Assembly (NCBI RefSeq): GCF_023509035.1
Contig: NZ_CP075583.1
Location: forward strand, 992,001-1,056,000
DNA: 64,000 nt
Direction of reading: 5' to 3'
From: Janthinobacterium lividum
GTDB taxonomy: Bacteria > Pseudomonadota > Gammaproteobacteria > Burkholderiales > Burkholderiaceae_D
Shown piece after piece: positions 18,099-27,935 of the stretch. Positions within the stretch are counted from its first letter, which is position 1. The number at the start of each line of letters is the position of its first letter. Under the pieces are notes generated by a model that had not been told where the DNA came from, searched no databases, and saw only the letters and a program-made list of their open reading frames with translations. A program made the position numbers and the translations under genes.

Positions 18099-19513
18099 TC
18101 CTGGCCTGGTAGTAGCCGCATCGCCTGGTACAAGCCGTCGACAATCACCGCATACGCCTGCCGCCGGCTCGCCTCGTCCGGCGCGCGCAGCACATACGCC
18201 GGGTGATATACGGTCACCACCCAGCGCCCGTCGTGCTCGATGGGCGTGCCGATCAGCGGCGTCATGGTGGCTGAGCCATCTTGCAGCACGGACTTTAACG
18301 CCGTGCTGCCCAGCGCGACGATCACCTGTGGTTTGACACGATCGATCTCGTCTTCCAGCCAGCCATGGCAGGCGAGGATTTCACGCTGCGCGGGTGTCTT
18401 GTGCAAGCGGCGCTTGCCGCGCGGTTCCCACTTGAAATGCTTGACGGCGTTGGTCAGATAGATGCTGTCGCGCGCCATGCCCGCTTCCTGCAGCGCCTGG
18501 TCCAGCAGCGCGCCGGCCGGGCCGACGAACGGCAAGCCCGCCAGGTCTTCCTGGTCGCCCGGCTGCTCGCCGACGAGCATGATGCGCGCCTGTTCGGGCC
18601 CTACGCCGGGCACGGCCTGGGTGGCGCTTTTCCATAGTTCGCAGCGGCGGCACTGGTCCAGGGTGGTGGTTGCCGCGCGCGCGGGCTGGGCGCGCTCGGC
18701 GGCAATCGGGATCATGCTGGCGCCGCTGCGCTGGCCTACGCTGGCGGTCTGGCCCGTGCGGCGCTCACCGTTGGCGGCGCCGCTGAGCATGGCGGGCACG
18801 ATGGCGCCTTCCGGCAGGTTTTTCCAGAAGCGCGAGGGGATATGGCTGTGCAGCAGGCCGGCGTTGACGCGCGCGGGATTGAAGATGCTGCGGTAGTAGG
18901 TCAGCCATAGCGCTTCGCCGGCATCATCGATGTCGGCCGCGCCGCGCAGCAGGGCCGGACCCGCATGCAAGGTCGTGCCATCCCACAGCATGGTGGCGGT
19001 GGGCGTGGCGATCATCCAGCTGATGGTGCCCATGCGGCGGGCGAAGTGGCGCGCCGCTTGCGGCAGCACCTCGTGCGTGGGCTCGAACCAGGCCACGAAG
19101 CGGGGCGCACCCTCGGCCTCGCTGCGTTCGCGGAAGCGCACATAGGCGTGCATGTCGTGCTCTTCTCGGCGTACGGCCTTGGCCATGGCGTGCAGGCGCG
19201 CGCCGTCCTTATCGGCAGCCGACATCACGTCGTGCTGGCCCAGTTGCCAGCGCCACAGCACCTGGTACAGGAAGGCCCAGCGATCCGGGGCGTTGAAACA
19301 GGCGGCGCTTTCCAGCAACTCTACCAGTTGGCGCGGCAGGCGCAGCGGCGGCGCGCTGGTATCCGTTGCATCTGGCATGGAGGAAAACAGGTCGCCATCG
19401 CCAGGTTGCGATTGCCAGGCAACGTCGGCAGGTGGCACCTTGCGCGCGATCAGTTCGCGTGCGGCCGCGCGCCACTCGTCGAACGACTGCGCCAGCCGCA
19501 CAAGCGTGCTCAT
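18050..19513 (-). CDS. UdgX-family uracil-DNA binding/glycosylase protein with N-terminal rSAM-linked domain
   Basis: This 487-residue, two-part protein has an N-terminal ~230-residue domain (FAFLYQVLWRWQLGQ-like core, RRMGTISWMIATP, Trp/Tyr-rich) of the kind found beside UDG-linked radical SAM proteins. The C-terminal part (~280-470) is a UDG-superfamily domain with GEQPGDQED, PFVGPAG, KRRLH and HPAYVLR. In characterised UdgX the histidine of the KRRxH loop becomes covalently linked to uracil-containing DNA, and that His is present. The start at 19513 overlaps the radical SAM stop (ATGA). The pair is preceded by a LexA box. Confidence 0.88.
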   Translation of the reverse strand: MSTLVRLAQSFDEWRAAARELIARKVPPADVAWQSQPGDGDLFSSMPDATDTSAPPLRLPRQLVELLESAACFNAPDRWAFLYQVLWRWQLGQHDVMSAADKDGARLHAMAKAVRREEHDMHAYVRFRERSEAEGAPRFVAWFEPTHEVLPQAARHFARRMGTISWMIATPTATMLWDGTTLHAGPALLRGAADIDDAGEALWLTYYRSIFNPARVNAGLLHSHIPSRFWKNLPEGAIVPAMLSGAANGERRTGQTASVGQRSGASMIPIAAERAQPARAATTTLDQCRRCELWKSATQAVPGVGPEQARIMLVGEQPGDQEDLAGLPFVGPAGALLDQALQEAGMARDSIYLTNAVKHFKWEPRGKRRLHKTPAQREILACHGWLEDEIDRVKPQVIVALGSTALKSVLQDGSATMTPLIGTPIEHDGRWVVTVYHPAYVLRAPDEASRRQAYAVIVDGLYQAMRLLPGQDHSVDAGTSRPSSRRA

Positions 19514-20743
19514 GCAGCCTGCAGCTCCGGCCACAAATTCATCTGCTGCGGCGCTTCCGCCATGGCCCGGCGCAGCTGTTCGGAAGCCGTGGTGTCGCGC
19601 ACAGGAAAGTAGTCGGCCGTGATGATGAATGGCGCAATTTTCTTCATGCTGCAGCGCAGGCGCGACAAGTCGGCGTAGCGCACTTGCCGCAGCTGGCGCA
19701 GGTCGACGATGCGCTGCGCGTTACGCAAGCCGATGCCGGGCACGCGGGCGATCATGTGCTGCGCTGCGCGGTTCAAGTCCAGCGGAAAATGTTCGCGGTG
19801 CGCCAGTGCCCAGGCCAGTTTCGGATCGATATCCAGCGCCAGGTTGCCGCCCGTGGCCGGCAGCAATTCGCTGGCCTGGAAACCATAGCTGCGCAGCAGG
19901 AAATCGGCCTGATACAGCCGGTGTTCGCGCAGCATCGGCGGTGGTGCCAGCGGCACGCTTTTCGGGCTGTCGGGGATCGGGCTGAAGGCCGAGTAGTACA
20001 CGCGCTTGAGCTTGTAGCTGCCGTACAAGGTTTCGGCTGTGGAGAGGATTTGCTGGTCGTCGCTGGCGTCGGCGCCGACGATCATCTGCGTGCTTTGCCC
20101 GGCCGGCGCGAAACGCGGCGAGCGCGGTTCTTCCGCTTTCTCATCGAGCTTGCGGCGGATGGCGCCCATCGCCAGTTTAATCGTATGCACGCTTTTTTCC
20201 GGCGCCAGCTTTTGCACGCTGTCCTGCGTCGGCAATTCGATATTGACGCTGAGCCGGTCCGCATAGCGGCCCGCCTGCGCGATCAGGGCGGGATCGGCAT
20301 CGGGGATGGTTTTCAAATGGATATAGCCGCGGAACTGGTGCACCTCGCGCAACTCGCGCGCCACTTGCACCAACTGTTCCATCGTGTAGTCGGCCGACTG
20401 GATGATGCCGGAACTGAGGAACAGGCCGTCGATGTAGTTGCGCAGGTAAAAATCGGCCGTCAGCTTGACCACCTCGGCTACCGTAAAACCGCGCGCGCGG
20501 CACATTCGAGCTACGGCGGTTGACGCAGTACTGGCAGTCGTACAGGCAGTAATTGGTCAGCAGCACTTTCAGCAGCGAGACGCAGCGCCCGTCCGGCGTG
20601 TAGCTGTGGCAGATGCCCATGCCGGAAGTGGCGCCAAAGCCATCCTTGCCGATGGAATCGCGCTTGGGCGCGCCGCTGCTGGCGCAGGACGCGTCGTACT
20701 TGGCCGCATCGGCCAGGATTTCCAGCTTGTCCGTCAATTCCAT
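19510..20743 (-). CDS. UDG-linked radical SAM protein, putative DNA modification/repair, frameshifted
   Basis: The ~410-residue protein is split at the A4 run 20485-20488. Removing one base joins ...NVPRARF to TVAEVVKLT. The [4Fe-4S] radical SAM motif is CLYDCQYC near residue 70 (CxxxCxxC). Upstream cysteines (DASCASSG) are a feature of this subfamily. The C-terminal third carries helix-hairpin-helix motifs (VPGIGLRNAQRIVDLRQLR) typical of DNA binding. The chemistry is undescribed; the family is known by genome linkage to UdgX. The start at 20743 has a GAGGTG site and lies 15 bp from the LexA box. Confidence 0.85.
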
Positions 20744-20757
20744 GGCTCACCTCGATA

Positions 20758-20777
20758 TACTGTGTTTATATACAGTA
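20758..20777. promoter_or_regulatory. LexA (SOS) box
   Basis: TACTGTGTTTATATACAGTA has the LexA core CTGT-N8-ACAG with the extended TA flanks and AT-rich centre of the ideal site. It sits directly ahead of the radical SAM start codon, where repressor would block initiation. SOS induction of the rSAM-UdgX operon is the inference. Confidence 0.85.
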
Positions 20778-20824
20778 TATCAGGGATTCCACTTTGTGCA
20801 GGCTTGACCTGTGCGATGGCAGAA

Positions 20825-20848
20825 CGCTATATATAAGTGTATATTACG
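20825..20848. promoter_or_regulatory. ModE operator
   Basis: CGCTATATA-N6-TATATTACG matches the ModE palindrome (CGNTATATA-N6-TATATAACG) with one mismatch, 35 bp ahead of modA. Molybdate-loaded ModE, encoded by the last gene of the operon, should repress transcription here. Confidence 0.88.
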
Positions 20849-20882
20849 GTCCTTGTCACCGTTCACTTACAAGGATACGATC

Positions 20883-21641
20883 ATGCGCCTCACCTCCCTC
20901 GCTCGCCTGCTTGGCACCGCTCTGCTCGCTACTGCCGCCACCTCCGCCGTTGCCGGCGAAGTGGTGGTGTCGGCCGCGGCCAGCCTGACGAATGCGTTCA
21001 AGGATGCGGCGCAAAGCTACGAGGCGCAGTATCCGGGCAGCAAGGTGTCCCTGAACTTCGCCGCCTCGGGCGTGCTGCTGCAACAGATCGTCAAGGGCGC
21101 GCCCGTGGACGTGTTTGCCTCGGCCGACCAGGAAACCATGGATGCGGCGCAAAAGCAGGGTCTCGTCTTGCCGGCCGACCGCATGGACTTCGTCGGCAAC
21201 AGCCTCGTGCTGATCGTGCCGCACGATAGCAAGCTGGGCATCCAGAGCTTGAGTGACCTGACGCACAAGGGCGTGACCCGCGTGGCCATCGCCAATCCGG
21301 CCAGCGTGCCCGTCGGCCGTTACTCCGAAGGCGCGCTGAAGAAGGCGAAGCTGTGGGACGCCGTGCAGACCAAGGCCATCGGCACGCAGAACGTGCGCCA
21401 GTCGCTCGACTATGTGGCGCGCGGCGAAGTCGATGCGGGCTTTGTCTACGCCACCGACGCGGCCATCATGAAAGACAAGGTGAACGTGGTACTGGATGTG
21501 CCGCTGGATGCACCCGTGCTGTACCCGATCGCCACCATCAAGGGCAGCAGCAATGCCGCCGAAGCGAAGCGCTTCGTCAGCTACCTGCAGACGGCGCCGG
21601 CGCAAGCCATCCTCGCCAAGTACGGTTTCAAGAAGCCATAA
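20883..21641 (+). CDS. modA: Molybdate ABC transporter, periplasmic binding protein
   Basis: This 252-residue precursor has a Sec signal peptide (cut near VAG|EVVV). The mature sequence begins VVVSAAASLTNAFKDAA and contains FAASGVLLQQIVKGAPVDVFASAD, the classic ModA oxyanion-binding segments. NPASVPVGRYSEGAL and the late YATDA element complete the fold. It delivers molybdate or tungstate to ModBC. First gene of modABC-modE behind a ModE operator. Confidence 0.95.
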   Translation: MRLTSLARLLGTALLATAATSAVAGEVVVSAAASLTNAFKDAAQSYEAQYPGSKVSLNFAASGVLLQQIVKGAPVDVFASADQETMDAAQKQGLVLPADRMDFVGNSLVLIVPHDSKLGIQSLSDLTHKGVTRVAIANPASVPVGRYSEGALKKAKLWDAVQTKAIGTQNVRQSLDYVARGEVDAGFVYATDAAIMKDKVNVVLDVPLDAPVLYPIATIKGSSNAAEAKRFVSYLQTAPAQAILAKYGFKKP

Positions 21642-21659
21642 CGTTAGGTACGCGCCCGC

Positions 21660-22331
21660 ATGGATATCGCCTGGACCGCGCTGGCCCTGTCACTCAAAGT
21701 GGCGGCGTGGGCCACGGCGCTCAATTTGTTGCTCGGCATCGGCACGGGCTATCTGCTGGCGCGCACGCGTTTTCCCGGACGCGAGCTGCTCGACGCCCTG
21801 TTGACCCTGCCGATGGTGATGCCGCCTACCGTGCTCGGCTATTACCTGCTGGTGCTGCTGGGCCGGCGCGGTACCCTGGGCATCTGGCTGCAGGACAACT
21901 TCGGCATCAACCTCATCTTTACGTGGCAGGGCGCCGTGATCGCTTCCACCGTGGTCGCCTTTCCCCTCGTCTTCAAACCGGCGCGCGCCGCCTTCGAGGC
22001 GGTCGACGGCCAGCTGGAGCAGGCGGCCCGCGTGCTGGGCATTTCTGAAATGGCGATCTTTTTCCGCGTGACCTTGCCGCTGGCCTGGCGCGGCATCCTC
22101 GCTGGCGTGCTGCTGGGTTTCGTGCGCGCGCTGGGCGAGTTTGGCGCCACCCTGATGGTGGCCGGCAGCATCCCCGGCAAGACGCAGACCCTGTCGGTGG
22201 CCGTGTATGAAGCCGTGCAGGCGGGGCAGGATGACGTGGCCAATACGCTGGTCTTGATTATCTCCTTTGTCTGCATCGTGGTGCTGCTGTCTGCTGGCCG
22301 GTTGGCGCCCGGGCGCATCGCGCACAAATGA
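21660..22331 (+). CDS. modB: Molybdate ABC transporter, permease
   Basis: This 223-residue protein has about five TM helices and the permease EAA loop (AARVLGISEMAIFFRVTLPLAWRG) that docks on ModC. LPMVMPPTVLGYYLLVLLGR and RALGEFGATLMVAGSIPG are typical ModB signatures. It starts 18 bp after modA and overlaps modC by 4 bp. Confidence 0.95.
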   Translation: MDIAWTALALSLKVAAWATALNLLLGIGTGYLLARTRFPGRELLDALLTLPMVMPPTVLGYYLLVLLGRRGTLGIWLQDNFGINLIFTWQGAVIASTVVAFPLVFKPARAAFEAVDGQLEQAARVLGISEMAIFFRVTLPLAWRGILAGVLLGFVRALGEFGATLMVAGSIPGKTQTLSVAVYEAVQAGQDDVANTLVLIISFVCIVVLLSAGRLAPGRIAHK

Positions 22332-23050
22332 CGCTGATGATGACGCCTATGCAACTCGACCTCGACCTCCGCGCCACCTTGCGCTCCGGCAAACGCCGCT
22401 TCGACCTGCACGTGCAGTGCACCTCAAGCAGTCAGCGCATCGCCATGTATGGCCCGTCCGGTGCAGGCAAGAGCATGACCCTGAAAGCCATTGCCGGACT
22501 CTTCACGCCTGACGCGGGCCATATCCGCCTGAACGGTCGCACGCTGTTCGATTCGGCCGCCGGCATCAATTTGCCGCCGCAGCAGCGCAATGTGGCCTAC
22601 CTGTTCCAGGATTACGCGCTGTTTCCGCACCTGACGGTGCGCCAGAATGTGGGCTTTGGCCTGAGCCGCGGCTGGTTCAATCCGCGCGCGCGCGAAAAAC
22701 TGCAGAAGGTCGAGCATTGGCTAGACGCGTTTCACTTGCAGGAACTGGCGCACCAGTTTCCCGACGAGTTGTCCGGTGGCCAGCGCCAAAGGGTGGCGCT
22801 GGCGAGGGCGCTCGTGGCCGAGCCGGCCGCACTGCTGCTCGACGAGCCGTTTGCCGCCCTCGATCCGGCCCTGCGTGTCAAAATGCGGCTGGAACTGAGC
22901 CAGTGGCAGCAGCGCCTGGACGTGCCCATGATCCTGATCACACACGATCCGGAAGATGCGCGCATCCTGGGCGAGCATGTGCTGTACTTGCGCGACGGAC
23001 AGATCGATAACAGGGAAGAACACATGGCATTGGGTGAACGCATTGGATAA
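22328..23050 (+). CDS. modC: Molybdate ABC transporter, ATPase (lacks TOBE domain)
   Basis: This 240-residue ATPase has Walker A GPSGAGKS, Q-loop LFQDYALFPH, signature LSGGQRQRV, Walker B LLLDEPFAALD and the switch His in THDPEDA. Full-length ModC usually continues ~100 residues into a molybdate-binding TOBE/Mop domain. Here the protein ends right after the ATPase core, and the TOBE repeats occur in the next gene, modE. The stop is inside the modE start region, indicating coupled translation. Confidence 0.93.
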   Translation: MTLMMTPMQLDLDLRATLRSGKRRFDLHVQCTSSSQRIAMYGPSGAGKSMTLKAIAGLFTPDAGHIRLNGRTLFDSAAGINLPPQQRNVAYLFQDYALFPHLTVRQNVGFGLSRGWFNPRAREKLQKVEHWLDAFHLQELAHQFPDELSGGQRQRVALARALVAEPAALLLDEPFAALDPALRVKMRLELSQWQQRLDVPMILITHDPEDARILGEHVLYLRDGQIDNREEHMALGERIG

Positions 23051-23858
23051 ATCAACGGCAACGGAAATCGGCCTGCAAGGTTCGGTATGGATGACGGTGG
23101 GCGGAGAGCATCTGGGCGGTGCCGGCCGGGTGGAATTGCTGGGCGCCATCGCCGAGTGCGGCTCCATCACGCAGGCGGCAAAGCTTGTGAAGATGAGCTA
23201 CAAGGCGGCCTGGGACGCCATCGACGCCATGAACAACCTGGCCGGCGAACCGCTGGTCGAGCGCCTGACGGGCGGCAAGGGCGGCGGCGGCACGCGGCTG
23301 ACGCAACGGGGGCGCCAGCTGGTCGACAATTTCCGCATCATCGAGCGTGAGCATGCGCGCTACCTGCGCCAGCTGGGCAGCCAGGCGGAAGGCATCGCCG
23401 ACGATCTTTTACTCATACGGAGAATGGCCATGAAAACCACGGCACGCAATCAATTCCTGGGCAAGGTGGCCGAACTGAAACAGGGCGCCGTCAACGACGA
23501 AGTCACGCTGGAATTACCCGGTGGCCAGCACATCGTCGCCATCGTCACGCAGGGCAGCAGCGCAAGCCTGGGCCTAGTGCCGGGCGCGGAAGCGTTTGCA
23601 CTGATCAAGGCCTCGTCCATCATCCTCGTGGCCGACAGCGCAGGGGCGCGTTTTTCCGCGCGCAACCAGCTGGCCGGGCTTGTGACGCGCGTGCAGACGG
23701 GCGCCGTCAACACGGAAGTGGTGCTGGATTTGCCGCGCGGCGGCACGATCGCCGCCATCATCACCAACCAGAGCAGCACGGACCTGGGCATCGAAATCGG
23801 CAGCAAGGTGACAGCAATTTTTAAAGCATCCAGCGTTATCTTGGGCGTGCCGGCCTGA
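23043..23858 (+). CDS. modE: Molybdate-responsive regulator ModE with two TOBE repeats
   Basis: This ~271-residue protein has an N-terminal winged HTH (ECGSITQAAKLVKMSYKAAWD, then RLTGGKGGGGTRLTQRG). Two Mop/TOBE domains follow (TTARNQFLGKVAELKQGAVN and SARNQLAGLVTRVQTGAVN). The TTG at 23043, overlapping the modC stop, gives a length close to E. coli ModE. An internal ATG at 23091 would shorten it. ModE senses molybdate and represses the operon through the palindrome at 20825-20848. Confidence 0.92.
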   Translation: MDKSTATEIGLQGSVWMTVGGEHLGGAGRVELLGAIAECGSITQAAKLVKMSYKAAWDAIDAMNNLAGEPLVERLTGGKGGGGTRLTQRGRQLVDNFRIIEREHARYLRQLGSQAEGIADDLLLIRRMAMKTTARNQFLGKVAELKQGAVNDEVTLELPGGQHIVAIVTQGSSASLGLVPGAEAFALIKASSIILVADSAGARFSARNQLAGLVTRVQTGAVNTEVVLDLPRGGTIAAIITNQSSTDLGIEIGSKVTAIFKASSVILGVPA

Positions 23859-23859
23859 T

Positions 23860-26800
23860 TTAATCTTGTAAGCGCGCCAGCCACTCCCGCGCGGCGGCCA
23901 ACGCCTGCTCGAGTTCCTGCGCCGTCTGCGCCAGCAGCGCCGGCACCTCGTCCAGGCGGCCCGCGTCGATGGCTTCCTCGGTGGCAAATGCGGCGCGGAT
24001 CAGGCGTTTCGTGCCCAGGGTGCCCACGGAGCCGCGCACGCCGTGCAGGATGCGCGCCACGTCGCTGTGGCGGCCCGCCTGCAACGCTGTTTCGGCGTCG
24101 CGCACGGGCGTCATGTCCTTGTTCAGCGCGTCTTCCACCATGCGCCGCAGCACGCCGCGCCCCTTGGCATCGCGTCCCATCACGCGCATCAGCGGCGCCA
24201 TGGAAAACACTTCCTCATCGACGACGGGCGCTGGCTCGGCCGTCTGCACTTGCGGGCGCTTGGGCAGGTGGCGCAGGATGACTTCCATCATCTCTTCCAC
24301 CACCACGGGCTTGGCGATGAAATCGCTGATGCCGGCCGTCATGCAGCGCTCGCGCTCGGATGCCAGCACGCCGGCCGTCATGGCGATCACGGGCAGGTTC
24401 AAGCGCAGTTCCGTGCGGATGATGTGGGTGGCGCTGAAACCGTCCATGACGGGCATCTGCATGTCCATCAGCACGATATCGTAGCGCAGCGCTTCCGTGC
24501 GCAGCCGTTCCACGGCTTGCAAGCCGTCGCCCACCACGTCCAGGGTGGCGCCCATGTGTTCGAGAATGCCGCGCGCCACGGCCTGGTTCAAATGATTGTC
24601 TTCCACCAGCAGGAAATGCACGCCGGCCAGTTCCGTGCCCAGCGGCTGGTGCAGCATGCGCTGCTCGCCGCCGTCGTTCTTCGCGATCAGTGCCTGGTGC
24701 AGGGCATCGAACAGGCTGGAGCCCGTGATCGGCTTCATCAGCACGACGTCCGCCTCGGCCGCGCTGGAGATTTCCTCCAGGTGGTTGCGGGCGAAGGCGT
24801 TGACCATCACCACGATGGGCTGGCGCTGGCCGCTGGCAGCCTGGCGGATGGCCTTGGCCGTCGCCAGGCCGTCCATGACGGGCATGTGCCAGTCGGCCAG
24901 CACCACGTCGTAAGGTTGCTGCCGTGCCAGGCGTTCGCGGTACAGTTCGATGGCGGCAAAGCCGGAGTCCACTTCGTCGGCCAGCCAGCCCCACGCTTCG
25001 ATCAGCTTGACGATCAGTTCGCGCGTGGTGCGGTTATCGTCGGCCACCAGCAGGCGCAGCTGGCCCAGGGCCGGCGTGCGCCGCGTTTCGGCCGGCTGCA
25101 CCAGCATCTCGAAGGGCACGCTGAACCAGAAGCGGCTGCCCTTGCCTTCGCTGCTGGCGACGGCGATGTCGCCGCCCATCATGTGGATCAGCTGCTTGCT
25201 GATGGCCAGGCCCAGGCCCGTGCCGCCAAAGCGACGCGTGATGCTCTGGTCGCCCTGCGAAAACGCGGAAAACAGCTGCTGTTGCTGCAGTTCCGTCATG
25301 CCGATGCCCGTGTCGCGCACTTCGAAGCGCAGCCAGGCACGCCCGTTTTCGCTCTCGGCCAGGCTGACGGCCACCACCACTTCGCCGCTCTCGGTGAACT
25401 TGATGGCGTTGCCGGCCAGGTTGACGAGAATTTGCTGCAGGCGCTGGGCGTCGCCCACGAGGCGCCGCGGCACGTCGGGCTCGACGGCGATGGCCAGTTC
25501 CAGCTCCTTTTCGCCCGCATTCATCGTCATCGTCGTGGCCAGGGTGTTCATGACTTCGTCGAGGTCGAATTCGACGGGCGACAATTCCATGCGGCGCGCC
25601 TCGATCTTCGAATAGTCGAGCACGTCGTTGAGGATGCCCAGCAGCGACTGGCCTGCCACTCTGACCATGGTCAGATACTTGCGTTGTTCCGTGTCGAGCC
25701 TGGTATTGCCCAGCAAATACACCATGCCCAGCACGGCATTGAGGGGCGTGCGGATTTCATGACTCATGTTGGCCACGAAATCGCTCTTCGCGCGGTTGGC
25801 CGCCTCGGCCCGGTCGCGCTCCTGTTCCAGCTCCGCCGCGCGCACTTCAAGTTCCTGCTGCAGACGGTCGCGTTCGCTCATCAGGCCGTTGAACGCTTCC
25901 GTCAGTTCGCCGATCTCGTCGCGCTGCCGCACCGGCACGGGGGTGAAACGGCTGCCGCTGGTACGCAGGGCCAGCAGGGTATCGCGCAGGCGCACCAGTG
26001 GCGACAGCAGGCGCACGGTGACCCAGCCCAGCACGGCCGCGGCCAGCAGCGAAGCGAGGATGCTCCACAGCACCAGCCGGGACAGCACGCCATCGAAGGG
26101 TTCGAAGGCATCGTCGATGGGCAGCGAGGCGGCCAGCAGCCAGTTCACCGATTTCAGGCGCTTGAAGCTGTTGACGGCCGTGATGCCGCGGCTGTTGGTG
26201 CTGACCATGCTGCCTTCGCCATCTTCCTTCAGCAGCTGGGTGGTCGTCAGGTTGGCGTTCGGCTTGCGCGGCTGCAGCAAACGGCTGGTATCGGGGTGCA
26301 GCACATAGCGCGGCACGGCGCCGCGCGTGAGAATGAAGTAATAGCCGCTCTTGCCGATCTTTTCCGAGCGCAGGCGGCCCAGCAGGTTGTCCTTGTACAG
26401 GCGCAGCACGCCGATCACGACGCCGGCCACCTGGCCATCGGCGGCCAGCACGGGCGCGACCATCTGCACGATGGGCATGCCGCTCGACTTGCCCAGCATC
26501 GGTTCGGTGATCATGGGCTGGCGCGTGCGCAAGACGGTCTGGAAATACTCGCGCTCGGCGACGTTGATGCCGGCGCGCCCCGCCACTTCCGGCATGTCGG
26601 CGACGATGGCGCCATGCGCATCGAGCACCAGCACGTCATCGAACAGCACCAGCATCGAGCGGCGCGCATAGTATGCGCGCAATTGGGTGGGCTGGGCGAT
26701 CAGTTCCGGCGGCTGCTGCCTGGCCGTCAGGGTGACGATCTGCAGCAGCATGCCCAGCTTGTCGTCGAGCTCGGCAGCGGTGCGGCTGATCAGGGATGAC

Positions 26801-26934
26801 TGCTGGCTCAACAGCACTCGGGTGAAGTCGTCGCGCATGTGCTGCAACTGGATCATGGTGACCAGCGCGATCATGGCGATCGAGGTCAGGCTGGTGGCCA
26901 GCGCGACTTTTGCTTTAATGCCGAGAGGCTTCAT
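23860..26934 (-). CDS. Hybrid sensor histidine kinase with Cache sensor, two receivers and HPt
   Basis: This 1024-residue membrane kinase has TM1 at ~15-35, a double-Cache periplasmic sensor (~40-270), TM2 near 280-300 and HAMP. A coiled coil leads to HisKA ([16 protein letters not shown]). The ATPase domain has [13 protein letters not shown] and [15 protein letters not shown]1 (Asp in [13 protein letters not shown]), REC2 (Asp in [13 protein letters not shown]) and an HPt domain (His in [13 protein letters not shown]) follow. The start at 26934 is fixed by AAGGAA. The layout is BarA-like, but the Cache sensor suggests a small-molecule signal. No separate response regulator lies nearby, so output is via an unlinked partner. 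Confidence 0.92.
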   Translation of the reverse strand: MKPLGIKAKVALATSLTSIAMIALVTMIQLQHMRDDFTRVLLSQQSSLISRTAAELDDKLGMLLQIVTLTARQQPPELIAQPTQLRAYYARRSMLVLFDDVLVLDAHGAIVADMPEVAGRAGINVAEREYFQTVLRTRQPMITEPMLGKSSGMPIVQMVAPVLAADGQVAGVVIGVLRLYKDNLLGRLRSEKIGKSGYYFILTRGAVPRYVLHPDTSRLLQPRKPNANLTTTQLLKEDGEGSMVSTNSRGITAVNSFKRLKSVNWLLAASLPIDDAFEPFDGVLSRLVLWSILASLLAAAVLGWVTVRLLSPLVRLRDTLLALRTSGSRFTPVPVRQRDEIGELTEAFNGLMSERDRLQQELEVRAAELEQERDRAEAANRAKSDFVANMSHEIRTPLNAVLGMVYLLGNTRLDTEQRKYLTMVRVAGQSLLGILNDVLDYSKIEARRMELSPVEFDLDEVMNTLATTMTMNAGEKELELAIAVEPDVPRRLVGDAQRLQQILVNLAGNAIKFTESGEVVVAVSLAESENGRAWLRFEVRDTGIGMTELQQQQLFSAFSQGDQSITRRFGGTGLGLAISKQLIHMMGGDIAVASSEGKGSRFWFSVPFEMLVQPAETRRTPALGQLRLLVADDNRTTRELIVKLIEAWGWLADEVDSGFAAIELYRERLARQQPYDVVLADWHMPVMDGLATAKAIRQAASGQRQPIVVMVNAFARNHLEEISSAAEADVVLMKPITGSSLFDALHQALIAKNDGGEQRMLHQPLGTELAGVHFLLVEDNHLNQAVARGILEHMGATLDVVGDGLQAVERLRTEALRYDIVLMDMQMPVMDGFSATHIIRTELRLNLPVIAMTAGVLASERERCMTAGISDFIAKPVVVEEMMEVILRHLPKRPQVQTAEPAPVVDEEVFSMAPLMRVMGRDAKGRGVLRRMVEDALNKDMTPVRDAETALQAGRHSDVARILHGVRGSVGTLGTKRLIRAAFATEEAIDAGRLDEVPALLAQTAQELEQALAAAREWLARLQD

Positions 26935-27173
26935 GATTTCCTTTTCAGTACCGGGCGGCACAGGCGGCAGATAATGCTGACGGGAATTTTCCTATCAATG
27001 CCCCAGCTTGGCAAGCGCCACCGCATAAATTGCCCGCCCCGTATGGGCTTTTGACGATGTTGCCATATAATTAAAGGCTGGACGTCGTTTATTCGCCGAA
27101 ATTACGGTGAAATTGGCACACGGCAACCCTGTATGCAGTAAACTTGTTATTGCATTTTATAAAAGGTAATGAC

Positions 27174-27932
27174 ATGACTGAAGCGCTACTCACTCCAACC
27201 TTGCCCACAGTGAACGTGGAAGCGTTGCGAGCGCGATGCTCGACCTGCAGCATGCATCAATTGTGCCTGCCGATGGGCCTCGATGTGGGCGACATGGACA
27301 GGCTGGACCAGATCATCGGCCGCCGCCGCAAGGTCGCGCGCGGCGCCTCGCTGTTTCGCATCGGCGACTCGTTCCAGAACCTGTATGCGATTCGCCTGGG
27401 GCACTTCAAGACGTACCAGATCAATCCTGGCGGCGAAGAGCAGGTGACGGGTTTCCAGATGGCCGGTGAATTGCTGGGCATGGACGCCATCAGCGCCGAC
27501 CGCCACCACTGTAATGCGGTGGCGCTGGAAGACAGCGAAGTATGTGAAATTCCGTTTTCCAGCCTGGAACAATTGCTGGGCAATATGCCGACCCTGCTGC
27601 GCCATTTTCACCGCATGATGAGTCAGGAAATCACGCGCGAGCAAAGCGTCATGCTCTTGCTGGGCAATATGCAGGCGACGCAGCGCTTTGCCGCCTTCAT
27701 CGTCAACCTGGCCTCGCGCTATGAAGCGCGCGGTTATTCGGGCAGCAATTTCCAGCTGCGCATGTCGCGCGAGGAAATCGGCAACTACCTGGGCCTGACC
27801 ATCGAGAGCGTCAGCCGTTTATTGTCGAAATTCAAGAAGGAAGGCTGGCTGCGCGTGTCGAACCGCGAAATTGAAATCTTGCAGCCCGCCAAGTTGAAAG
27901 CCATTACGGCCGGTACCGACGTCTGCAAATAA
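27174..27932 (+). CDS. fnr: FNR-type anaerobic regulator
   Basis: This 252-residue CRP/FNR protein carries four cluster cysteines: C22, C25 and C31 (CSTCSMHQLC) and C113 (HHCNAV). This is the pattern of an oxygen-labile [4Fe-4S] sensor. The HTH near residue 205 has the FNR-type ExxSR contact (IESVSRLLSKF), which reads TTGAT half-sites. The start at 27174 has an AAAGG site. Two perfect FNR boxes (33146, 39943) occur in this window, so cco and the taxis receptor are likely direct targets. Converges on fixH with 3 bp between stops. Confidence 0.95.
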   Translation: MTEALLTPTLPTVNVEALRARCSTCSMHQLCLPMGLDVGDMDRLDQIIGRRRKVARGASLFRIGDSFQNLYAIRLGHFKTYQINPGGEEQVTGFQMAGELLGMDAISADRHHCNAVALEDSEVCEIPFSSLEQLLGNMPTLLRHFHRMMSQEITREQSVMLLLGNMQATQRFAAFIVNLASRYEARGYSGSNFQLRMSREEIGNYLGLTIESVSRLLSKFKKEGWLRVSNREIEILQPAKLKAITAGTDVCK

Positions 27933-27935
27933 GCT

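Noticed and set aside
24043..26799. A 918-codon open frame antisense to the hybrid kinase
   Set aside because: It is rich in His/Gln/Arg/Ala with no domain pattern and mirrors the GC-rich codon structure of the real kinase on the other strand.
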